The notes under the pieces are model-generated. The model saw only the letters and a program-made list of their open reading frames with translations. It was not told the DNA's origin and searched no databases. Position numbers and translations under genes: made by a program. This document shows positions 57,526-64,000 of a DNA stretch of 64,000 nucleotides, piece after piece (position 1 is the first letter of the stretch; every line of letters starts with the position of its first letter). Source of the DNA: Actinomycetota bacterium (GTDB lineage Bacteria; Actinomycetota; Actinomycetes; Mycobacteriales; JACQDL01); the NCBI GenBank assembly GCA_016201065.1, contig JACQDL010000031.1:62001-126000 (forward strand). The letters run 5' to 3'.

Positions 57526-58358
57526 CCAGCGCCCCGCCCGGCCCCTCCGCCGCGCAGACGGAGCATCCGGATCTCGACACGCTGGCTGATTTCGACGCTG
57601 GCGTGCTCGGCCCGGACGAGGCCGGGGCGGTGCGTGGGCATCTCGCTGGCTGCGCCCGCTGCCGGCAGGAGCTGACCGGACTCGACGCCGTGCGGTCGAT
57701 GTTGCGCGATCTTCCGCCGGTGCCGATGCCGCCGGTGGTCGAAGACCGGATCTTCGCCGCGATCGCGGCGCAACGGCCGGTCGAGGCGGGCGGTGATCCC
57801 GGCCGGAGCGACGCGGTCGCCGACCTGGCATCCGCACGGCGGAGCCGGCGGCGCGCCCGCCGGTATGGCCTGGCCGCGGCCGGGACCGCGGTTCTGGTCG
57901 GCGCCGCTGTCACGCTGGTCAACCTCGACCGAACCACGCAGAGGTACAGCGCCACCCAACAGGCCAACGAGCCCGCCACCGGGGCCTCGGCCCCCTCGGC
58001 CGCCACCGAGTCCCGGGCCGAGCTGCCGTCGTTCACCCGGCAGACCATCAAGCGGGTGCCGATCCTGGCCGGAGTCATGAACGGAGCAAGCGAGCCGAAC
58101 CGGCCGGAGGGCGGGGGTGGCTCGATCCTCGGTCCGATGGCTGACCAGACCCGGCGGCTGGCCTGTGAGGGAGAGATCTCGCGGACGGTCCCGTTCGCGG
58201 ACGGTCCAGCGCTGGGCGTGCAGTACATCCGGTTCGAGGGCGAGCCCGCGCTGGTGTTCCTGTACCGGACCAGCGACACGCACCGTGAGCTGGTGGTGGT
58301 CGGCGCTGACTGTTCCGCGGGCGCGGCCCGGCTGCTGTACCGGGTGGCGGTGTCGTAA
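57522..58358 (+). CDS. rsmA: Anti-sigma factor for SigM
   Basis: A 278-residue protein. The N-terminal zinc-binding anti-sigma domain contains the motif VRGHLAGCARCRQE (HxxxCxxC) and an upstream His. One membrane helix (GLAAAGTAVLVGAAVTLVNL, about 115-135) and an extracytoplasmic domain of about 130 residues follow. It should hold SigM inactive at the membrane until released by stress. The ATGA overlap gives matched synthesis with sigM. Confidence 0.9.
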   Translation: MTSAPPGPSAAQTEHPDLDTLADFDAGVLGPDEAGAVRGHLAGCARCRQELTGLDAVRSMLRDLPPVPMPPVVEDRIFAAIAAQRPVEAGGDPGRSDAVADLASARRSRRRARRYGLAAAGTAVLVGAAVTLVNLDRTTQRYSATQQANEPATGASAPSAATESRAELPSFTRQTIKRVPILAGVMNGASEPNRPEGGGGSILGPMADQTRRLACEGEISRTVPFADGPALGVQYIRFEGEPALVFLYRTSDTHRELVVVGADCSAGAARLLYRVAVS

Positions 58359-58385
58359 GGCACACCGCGACGCCGGTCGCACGGC

Positions 58386-58411
58386 GGAATCTGCGGCTCC
58401 TAGGATCGGTT
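58386..58411 (+). promoter_or_regulatory. SigR/SigH-type promoter for trxB
   Basis: GGAAT (58386-58390), exactly 18 nt, then GTT (58409-58411). This is the known consensus of thiol-oxidative-stress ECF promoters (Streptomyces SigR, mycobacterial SigH). Confidence 0.85.
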
Positions 58412-58476
58412 TCGGCCGGTGATAGGGCGTCGTCCGCCTATCGCCACCGCACAGCCGATCCGTCGAAAGGCCTCCT

Positions 58477-59430
58477 GTGACCGTCGATTCCGCCACTCGC
58501 GACATCATCATCATCGGCTCGGGTCCCGCCGGCTACACCGCCGCCCTGTACGCGGCCCGGGCCGAGCTGGCGCCGCTGGTCTTCGAGGGCAGCCAGTACG
58601 GCGGCGCCCTGATGACCACCACCGAGGTCGAGAACTTCCCCGGCTTCCCCGAAGCCGTGCTCGGCCCCGACCTCATGGAGAAGATGCGCCAGCAGGCCGA
58701 GCGGTTCGGCGCGGAGCTCGTGCCGGAGGACGTGGTGGCCGTCGAGCTCGCCGGCGACATCAAGGTGGTGCGCACCAGCACCGCCGAGTACCGGGCACAC
58801 GCGGTGATCCTCGCCTCCGGCTCCGGCTACCGGTACCTGGACCTACCGAACGAGCAGCGGCTGCTCGGCCACGGGGTCTCCGCCTGCGCCACGTGCGATG
58901 GCTTCTTCTTCCGGGGCCAGGACATCGCGGTCGTCGGCGGCGGTGACACAGCGCTGGAGGAGGCGCTGTTCCTCACCCGGTTCGCCAGCAGCGTGACCGT
59001 GATCCACCGCCGGAGCACGCTGCGGGCCAGCAAGATCATGCGGGATCGTGCGTTCGCGCACAGCAAGATCCGATTCGTCTGGGACTCGGTCGTCGTCGAC
59101 GTCCTCGGTGAGAGCAGCGTCTCCGGGGTCCGGCTGCGCGACGTCAGCACCGGTGCGGAATCGGTGCTCCCGATCACCGGCTTGTTCGTCGCGATCGGGC
59201 ACGAGCCGCGTAGCGATCTGGTCCGGGGGCAACTCGACCTGGACGGCGCCGGGTACGTCCTGGTGGAGCACCCGACCAGCCAGACGAAGCTGCCAGGCGT
59301 CTTCGCCTGCGGCGACGTCGTGGACCACCGGTACCGGCAGGCCATCACGGCGGCGGGCACCGGCTGCACCGCGGCACTGGACGCCGAGCGCTACCTGGCC
59401 GTGCGCGAGCAGGCAGCGGTGACCGGCTGA
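58477..59430 (+). CDS. trxB: Thioredoxin reductase
   Basis: A 317-residue flavoprotein. FAD-binding [18 protein letters not shown] at the N-terminus, the redox-active disulfide in [18 protein letters not shown]-binding [15 protein letters not shown], and [20 protein letters not shown] at the C-terminus. It reduces thioredoxin with NADPH. The start is GTG 58477, and a SigR/SigH-type promoter lies about 65 bp upstream. trxA follows. Confidence 0.97.
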   Translation: MTVDSATRDIIIIGSGPAGYTAALYAARAELAPLVFEGSQYGGALMTTTEVENFPGFPEAVLGPDLMEKMRQQAERFGAELVPEDVVAVELAGDIKVVRTSTAEYRAHAVILASGSGYRYLDLPNEQRLLGHGVSACATCDGFFFRGQDIAVVGGGDTALEEALFLTRFASSVTVIHRRSTLRASKIMRDRAFAHSKIRFVWDSVVVDVLGESSVSGVRLRDVSTGAESVLPITGLFVAIGHEPRSDLVRGQLDLDGAGYVLVEHPTSQTKLPGVFACGDVVDHRYRQAITAAGTGCTAALDAERYLAVREQAAVTG

Positions 59431-59463
59431 GGGCGCTGGACTCCGCCGCGCGCCAGGGCCGGC

Positions 59464-59489
59464 GGAATCCGTTGCGCCGCCGGCACGTT
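59464..59489 (+). promoter_or_regulatory. SigR/SigH-type promoter for trxA
   Basis: A second GGAAT-N18-GTT, with GGAAT at 59464-59468 and GTT at 59487-59489. trxA thus seems to have its own stress promoter in addition to readthrough from trxB. Confidence 0.85.
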
Positions 59490-59542
59490 GACAGCGGTAC
59501 CCGTCGCCGCGCGCCGGCGGCGACACCTCAAGGAGGACAACC

Positions 59543-59872
59543 GTGGGACAGAACACCATCAAGGTCACTGACTCGACCTTCGCCGACCAGGTGCTGGGCA
59601 GCAGCAAGCCGGTGCTGGTCGACTTCTGGGCCGAGTGGTGTCGGCCGTGCAAGGTCGTGGCACCCGTGCTCGAAGAGATTGCGGCCGAGCACGCCGGTAA
59701 GATCACGATCGCGAAGCTGAACGTGGACGAGAACCCCGAGGCCGCCCGGCGGTACCAGATCATGTCGATTCCGACGCTGGCGGTCTTCGTGGATGGAACG
59801 ATCAAGAAGGCGATCATCGGCGCCAAGCCGAAGTCTGCGCTCCTGTCCGATCTGGCGGAGTTTCTCGACTGA
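59543..59872 (+). CDS. trxA: Thioredoxin
   Basis: A 109-residue protein with the active site WAEWCRPCKVVAP (the middle residues are RP in place of the common GP). MSIPTLAVFVDG carries the cis-proline. It reduces disulfides in cytoplasmic proteins. AAGGAGG precedes GTG 59543. It lies 112 bp after trxB with its own SigR/SigH-type promoter. Confidence 0.97.
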   Translation: MGQNTIKVTDSTFADQVLGSSKPVLVDFWAEWCRPCKVVAPVLEEIAAEHAGKITIAKLNVDENPEAARRYQIMSIPTLAVFVDGTIKKAIIGAKPKSALLSDLAEFLD

Positions 59873-59962
59873 CGGGGGACTTGACGCCCCGAGCAGTTCG
59901 ATCAACCAGGCAGGGCACAATGACGGGCGGCCTGATTCCCGCCCGAACAGCCTGGGGACGAC

Positions 59963-61096
59963 ATGCAGCTCATCCGCCGTGGTGACACGGGACCGGCTGT
60001 CGCTGAGGTGCGTGGCGCGCTGAACGCGCTCGGCATGCTTGCCGACGCCGGTTCGGCCGACCCCGCGGATGCCCTCTTCGACGGTCGGTGCGAGCTGGCG
60101 GTCCGGCAGTTCCAGCAGTGCCGGGGGTTGTCCGTGGACGGCATCGTCGGACCCGACACCTACCGCGCGATCACCGAGGCCCGCTGGCACCTCGGTGATC
60201 GACTGCTCCACTACTCGGCCGGCCGGCCGATCATCGGCGACGACATCGCCAGCCTCCAGGAACGGCTGCTGGAACTCGGCTACGACGCGGGCTTCGCTGA
60301 CGGGGTCTTCGGCCAGCGCACCGAGGCCGCGCTGCGCCAGTTCCAGCGGGACTACGGGCTGGTGGTCGACGGCCAGTGCGGGCCGACCACCTTCCGTGCC
60401 CTGCAGCGGCTCGGTCGCAAGGTCGTGGGTGGTCGGCCACAGATCTTGCGCGAGGCGATGGCGATGGCGGCGGCCGGACCGCACCTGATGGACAAGCGGG
60501 TGGTAATCGACCCCGGCCATGGTGGCGATGACCCGGGGGTGCGGGCCGGCGGCCTGACCGAGGCAGCGGTGGTGTGGGACCTCGCCGCCCGGCTGGAGGG
60601 TCGGCTGGCGGCGCACGGTGTCACGCCGTACCTGAGTCGTGGTCCCGACGTGGCCCGCACCAACGCCGAGCGCGCCGAGATGGGCAACGCCACCGGCGCT
60701 GACATGTTCCTCTCCCTGCACGTCGACGGCCATCCAAACCCGCTGGCCTCCGGCATCGCCACCTACCACTACGGCACCGGGTCCGCGGTGACCTCCACAA
60801 TCGGGGAGAAGCTCGCGGGGCTGGTACACCGCGAGCTGGTGGCCCGGACCGGGATGCGAGATTGCCGGATACACGGCAAGACCTGGCAGCTGCTCCGGTG
60901 GACCAGGATGCCGACAGTCTGGGTGGACCTTGGATATCTCACCAACCCTGAGGACCGCTCCCGACTCGCCGACCCCGCGTTCCGGGACATCGTGGCCGAT
61001 GGTGTCCTCGTCGCGATCCAACGGATGTACTTCCCGGAGGAGCTCGACCCCCCGACCGGCAGCTACCGGATGCCGGCCGGGCTGGACGGGCAGTGA
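59963..61096 (+). CDS. cwlM: CwlM-type amidase-fold regulator of peptidoglycan synthesis
   Basis: A 377-residue protein with two peptidoglycan-binding domains (VRQFQQCRGLSVDGIVGPDT, LRQFQRDYGLVVDGQCGPTT) and an N-acetylmuramoyl-L-alanine amidase fold (VIDPGHGGDDPG, SLHVDGH, WVDLGYLTNPEDR). It lacks a signal peptide. The catalytic Glu expected in ELGFLSNPE is Asp. Both points match mycobacterial CwlM, which is cytoplasmic, phosphorylated by PknB and activates MurA rather than cutting peptidoglycan. Confidence 0.9.
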   Translation: MQLIRRGDTGPAVAEVRGALNALGMLADAGSADPADALFDGRCELAVRQFQQCRGLSVDGIVGPDTYRAITEARWHLGDRLLHYSAGRPIIGDDIASLQERLLELGYDAGFADGVFGQRTEAALRQFQRDYGLVVDGQCGPTTFRALQRLGRKVVGGRPQILREAMAMAAAGPHLMDKRVVIDPGHGGDDPGVRAGGLTEAAVVWDLAARLEGRLAAHGVTPYLSRGPDVARTNAERAEMGNATGADMFLSLHVDGHPNPLASGIATYHYGTGSAVTSTIGEKLAGLVHRELVARTGMRDCRIHGKTWQLLRWTRMPTVWVDLGYLTNPEDRSRLADPAFRDIVADGVLVAIQRMYFPEELDPPTGSYRMPAGLDGQ

Positions 61097-61332
61097 CGAC
61101 CCGCGATGGCACCTGTCGCGGCCGCGGCGCAGCCCGCGCAGCCGCCCGGGGGGGCGCAGCCTGACCGCAGCTCCGTGACGACGATCGCGCCGACCCGGAC
61201 CCAGTGGTCGACCATCGCGTTGACGACGTCGCTGGGCAGTTGCAGCGTCTCGGCGATCTCGGCCGGGGTCGCCCCCTCCCCGAGCCGGGCCAGGACCCTG
61301 CGCAGCGGGCTGGTCTGGACACCGTCAGCCAC
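61063..61332 (-). CDS. feoC: FeoC-like small iron-sulfur regulator
   Basis: An 89-residue protein with an N-terminal winged helix (RVLARLGEGATPAEIAETLQ, LPSDVVNAMVDHWV) and a C-terminal cysteine cluster GCAPPGGCAGCA that could ligate an Fe-S cluster. It starts at GTG 61332, with GAGGAG directly after the feoB stop. Its 3' end overlaps cwlM by 34 bp on the opposite strand. It is expected to regulate FeoB. Confidence 0.8.
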   Translation of the reverse strand: MADGVQTSPLRRVLARLGEGATPAEIAETLQLPSDVVNAMVDHWVRVGAIVVTELRSGCAPPGGCAGCAAAATGAIAGRHCPSSPAGIR

Positions 61333-61344
61333 GGCGCCCACTCC

Positions 61345-63309
61345 TCACAGCAGCCGACCGATCTGGAACGCCGCGACGGCAAGAAGCCAGGCAAGAGCGA
61401 GCTGCAAGCCCATGGCTGCGACGGTCGGTCGCCAGCCGAACAGCCGGCGCTGCTCAGCGAGGGTTGCGAGGCACGGCGTGTAGGCCAATACGAAAACAAG
61501 GAACGCCAGTGCAGCAGCGGGCCCGTGACCCCCGGAGGAGACGTCGAAGGACTCCCTCAACCGGCTGGCGAGGCTGGCGCTCTCCGGCCGCCCCGGCGTC
61601 CCGGCGGCGGCATAGGACTGGCCCAGGGAGCCCACCACGACCTCCTTCGCGACGAAACCGCTCGCCAGCGCCGCCACCGCCGGCCAGTCGCCGAACCCGG
61701 CCGGCGCGAACACCCCGGACGCGGTCCGGGCCGCCTCGCCGAACACGCTCTCGGCCAGCGGAACCCGACCGAAGGAGTGCCCGGAACTCGCCGGGATCGC
61801 CGTCAACAACCACATCACGGTGAGCGTGCCGACGATGATCGTGCCCACGTCCCGGACGAAACCCCGCACCCGGAACCAGGCCGCGGCGAACAGAGCGCGC
61901 GGCGCCGGCACCCGGTACGGCGGAAGCTCCAGCACCAGCGGCTCCCGCTGAACGTCCCGGAAGGCGGTGCGACGCATCAGGAGGCCAGCCAGCACGACGA
62001 GGGCTCCGCTGGTGAGGTACATCGCGAACACCACCGTGCCCGCGCGCTGCTGGAAGAAGACGCTGGCCAGCAGCACGTAGACGGTCAGGCGGGCGCTGCA
62101 TGAGGTGAGCGGCACGAGCAGGCCGGCGAGCATTCGCTGCCGGGCGTTGGGTAGCGTCCGCGTGGCGGACAGCGCCGGAACGTTGCAGCCGAATCCGACG
62201 ATCAGCGGGAGCACGGCTCGGCCGTCCAGCCCGACCATCCGCATCGCGCGGTCTCCGACGAGCGCCGCCCTCGCCAGATACCCGGAGTCCTCCAGCACCC
62301 CGAGCACGAGGAACATGATCCCCATCAGCGGGACGAATGTGAGGACCGTCCCGACCCCCGCCAGCAGCCCGTCGACCAGCAACCCTTCCACCGGGGTCCC
62401 GGCCGCCCCCACCCAGCTCAGTGCGGCCCGGGCCGCGCTGCTGAGCGGACCGGTGACCAGCGCCTCGAAGTGCGCCTGCAGCGGAGCTGCGACCCTGGTG
62501 GTCAGCGTGAAGACGCCCCACATGCAGGCCAGAAACAACGGCACCCCGAGCCACGGGTTGAGGACGACCCGGTCGATCCGGTCCGACCTGCTGAGGCGGT
62601 ACGGCGCCGACCGCACCGTGGCCGCGAGGACCGACTCCACCCAGACGAAGCGGAGCTCGGCCCGCTCCGTCTCGTCCTCCGGCGTCACACCCCCGGGCGT
62701 CACACCGGCCGGGTCGGTCGCGGACGTGGGGGCAGCGAGCGCCTCCTCGACCGTCGTGACGAGCTGCGACAGCCCGGAGCCGGTACGCGGGTTCACCACC
62801 ACAACCGGAACACCGAGCGCGGCACGCAGCGCCGGGACGTCGATCCGCACCCCCCGGTGGGCCGCGACGTCGGCCATGCTCAGCACCATGACCACCGGGC
62901 TGCCGGTCTGGGCGACCTGGGCCAGCAGGTACAACGACCGGCCCACCGCGCTGGCGTCGGCGACGAGCAGGACGAGATCCGGCGGCGACCCGGTCGATGT
63001 CGGCTCGGTGCCGGATCTGCCGGTCAGCAGATCGACGGTGACCTGCTCGTCCGGCGAGCGGGCCAGCAGGCTGTAGGTGCCCGGCAGATCGATCAGCTCG
63101 ACCGCCGGGCTCCACGCCGACCAGATCCCGGTGCTGAGCTGGACCGTGGTGCCGGGCGCGTTGACGGTCCGCTGCCGGGACCCGGTCAGCGCGTTGAACA
63201 GCGTCGACTTACCCACATTCGGATTGCCCACCAGGGCGATCCGGGTAGGTCGGGTGGCCACCGATCCGGCCCGGTCCGGTTCCGCCGTTCCGTCGTGGCA
63301 CGACGCCAT
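61345..63309 (-). CDS. feoB: Ferrous iron transporter FeoB
   Basis: A 654-residue protein. The N-terminal GTPase has ALVGNPNVGKSTLFNALTG (G1) and IDLPGTYSLLARSP (G3); G4 reads VLSMADVAA, lacking the Asn of NxxD. The membrane part has the paired Gate motifs (VLPLIVGFGCNVPALSATRT and AYTPCLATLAEQRR). It imports Fe2+. ATG 63309 shares its A with the feoA stop. Confidence 0.95.
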   Translation of the reverse strand: MASCHDGTAEPDRAGSVATRPTRIALVGNPNVGKSTLFNALTGSRQRTVNAPGTTVQLSTGIWSAWSPAVELIDLPGTYSLLARSPDEQVTVDLLTGRSGTEPTSTGSPPDLVLLVADASAVGRSLYLLAQVAQTGSPVVMVLSMADVAAHRGVRIDVPALRAALGVPVVVVNPRTGSGLSQLVTTVEEALAAPTSATDPAGVTPGGVTPEDETERAELRFVWVESVLAATVRSAPYRLSRSDRIDRVVLNPWLGVPLFLACMWGVFTLTTRVAAPLQAHFEALVTGPLSSAARAALSWVGAAGTPVEGLLVDGLLAGVGTVLTFVPLMGIMFLVLGVLEDSGYLARAALVGDRAMRMVGLDGRAVLPLIVGFGCNVPALSATRTLPNARQRMLAGLLVPLTSCSARLTVYVLLASVFFQQRAGTVVFAMYLTSGALVVLAGLLMRRTAFRDVQREPLVLELPPYRVPAPRALFAAAWFRVRGFVRDVGTIIVGTLTVMWLLTAIPASSGHSFGRVPLAESVFGEAARTASGVFAPAGFGDWPAVAALASGFVAKEVVVGSLGQSYAAAGTPGRPESASLASRLRESFDVSSGGHGPAAALAFLVFVLAYTPCLATLAEQRRLFGWRPTVAAMGLQLALAWLLAVAAFQIGRLL

Positions 63310-63530
63310 CAGACCACCTCGACCCGCAGCGACCGCGCCGTGCCGGCGTCCACCGCGAAGCGGGCTGGCCCCACCGCGACCACCCGACCGCCGAACGCGG
63401 CGCGATGGGTGACCCGAACGACTGTCCCGAGGGCGAGCCCGAGCTCGCGCAGGCGCAGGACCCGGCCCGGGTCGAGCTCCACACCCACGAGGCGGGCTGC
63501 CATACCCACCGGGCAGTCTCGCAACGTCAT
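63309..63530 (-). CDS. feoA: FeoA SH3-like protein
   Basis: A 73-residue protein (CPVGMAARLVGVELDP, LRLRELGLALGTVVRVTHRA) that supports FeoB. It is first in the feoA-feoB-feoC operon, which reads leftwards. An iron-box-like palindrome is 25 bp upstream. Confidence 0.92.
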   Translation of the reverse strand: MTLRDCPVGMAARLVGVELDPGRVLRLRELGLALGTVVRVTHRAAFGGRVVAVGPARFAVDAGTARSLRVEVV

Positions 63531-63554
63531 GGGACAACGGTATCCGAATGCTGG

Positions 63555-63568
63555 TTAGGTAAACCTAA
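63555..63568 (-). promoter_or_regulatory. Iron-box-like palindrome upstream of feoA
   Basis: TTAGGTAAACCTAA is a perfect palindrome with the half-site TTAGGT. DtxR/IdeR boxes are 19 bp and share these half-sites, with longer spacing. Here 12 of the first 14 positions fit the box, so IdeR/DtxR-type control is likely but the spacing is atypical. Confidence 0.65.
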
Positions 63569-63596
63569 GTGAGCCCTTCGTCACCGCGGGCGGGAA

Positions 63597-64000
63597 TCAG
63601 ACCGGACGCAGTGCGGCGTCAGTTCCGGAGACCGACCCGAGCAACCGCTCCAGTGCGTACTCCACGTCCTCCCGCCAGGACACGATCCCCTTGAGCTCCA
63701 ACCGCAGTCGGGGGAAGCGGGGGTGCGGACGCACCGTCTTGAAGCCGACCGCCAGCAGGTACTCCGCGGGCATCACACAGCTCGGGCCCGACCACTGCAG
63801 GTCACCGAACGCCTCCAGGGCGCGCACTCCGCGACGCGTGAGGTCCTTCGCCACGCCCTGGATCAGCATCCGGCCGAGCCCGCCCCCGAGGAACTCCGGC
63901 AGCACGTACGCCGTCATCAGCAGTACCGCGTCCGCGCTGACCGGACTGGTCGGGAACGCCACGGCCCGCGGCACATAGGCCGCCGGCGCGTAGCTCGCGT
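63597..64000 (-). CDS. GNAT-family acetyltransferase (5' end outside the window)
   Basis: The visible 134 codons read from the right edge into YVLPEFLGGGLGRMLIQGVA (acetyl-CoA-binding loop) and end FKTVRPHPRFPRLRLELKGI with a short tail. In actinobacteria a GNAT gene occupies this place between cwlM and parB, which makes ParB/ParA the likely next genes. The substrate is unknown. Confidence 0.85.
   Translation of the reverse strand, partial: ASYAPAAYVPRAVAFPTSPVSADAVLLMTAYVLPEFLGGGLGRMLIQGVAKDLTRRGVRALEAFGDLQWSGPSCVMPAEYLLAVGFKTVRPHPRFPRLRLELKGIVSWREDVEYALERLLGSVSGTDAALRPV

Overview
The window is high-GC (about 70 %) DNA from a filamentous-type actinomycete. Evidence for this is the frequent GTG starts, the 3-4 bp stop/start overlaps, a DUF397/XRE-DUF5753 pair, sigM/anti-sigma, GTP-dependent PEPCK, DUF5318, DUF6049, a MurJ-associated pseudokinase and a DnaB intein. 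Gene content and order from about 32 to 64 kb match the conserved block beside oriC of Streptomyces and Micromonosporaceae (my recollection of synteny, not a search). A Micromonosporaceae-like genus is the best guess. parB/parA and oriC probably lie just beyond position 64000.

Layout. (1) 1-3.5 kb: 3'-truncated dnaX, SRP RNA, tRNA-Ser(GGA), and a divergent ArsR sensor / His-Asp-repeat CDF metal exporter pair. (2) 3.5-12.2 kb: accessory region with a truncated XRE regulator, a small membrane protein, a gene-free stretch with a strong hairpin, the DUF397/XRE-DUF5753 pair, a TMEM175-type channel, a metallo-beta-lactamase/rhodanese protein coupled to an MFS transporter, and a chemoreceptor. (3) 12.4-32 kb: tRNA-Arg(ACG) and tRNA-Ser(GCT), an MprF-like protein, PEPCK, TldE/TldD, a TrmH-type rRNA methylase, two dynamin-like GTPases (the second split by an in-frame TAG), a LuxR-like regulator, a membrane-anchored Hsp70-like protein, a low-molecular-weight phosphatase, an acyl-CoA synthetase, a LacI regulator and an IS200/IS605-type element abutting its stop codon. 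(4) 32.6-47.6 kb: dnaB with a mini-intein, a DnaA-box-rich intergenic region, rplI-rpsR-ssb-rpsF, an AP-endonuclease-like gene, two convergent GT87 mannosyltransferase-like genes, a bifunctional PBP, DUF5318, PadR, ino1, MerR/aldo-keto reductase, and an algH (yqgE) gene broken by a small deletion. (5) 47.7-64 kb: MFS, pcnA, NUDIX, DUF6049, murJ, pseudokinase, sigM and anti-sigma factor, trxB and trxA each behind a SigR/SigH-type promoter, cwlM, feoABC behind an iron-box-like palindrome, and a partial GNAT gene.

How the genes fit together. The right half couples replication (dnaB, ssb), primary-translation proteins, lipid precursor supply (ino1), and regulation of peptidoglycan synthesis (PBP, MurJ, pseudokinase, CwlM) with redox homeostasis (trxA/B) and iron uptake (feo). 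The clearest unusual items are the nonsense codon splitting the dynamin gene, the disrupted algH, the endonuclease-decayed DnaB intein, the IS605-type insertion that supplies the lacI stop codon, the DnaA-box cluster upstream of dnaB, a 51-residue membrane protein with a near-perfect Shine-Dalgarno, and many TANNNT-N6-8-start arrangements that suggest leaderless mRNAs. I did not find a convincing wholly new system; the accessory block at 3.5-6.5 kb is the most likely place for one.
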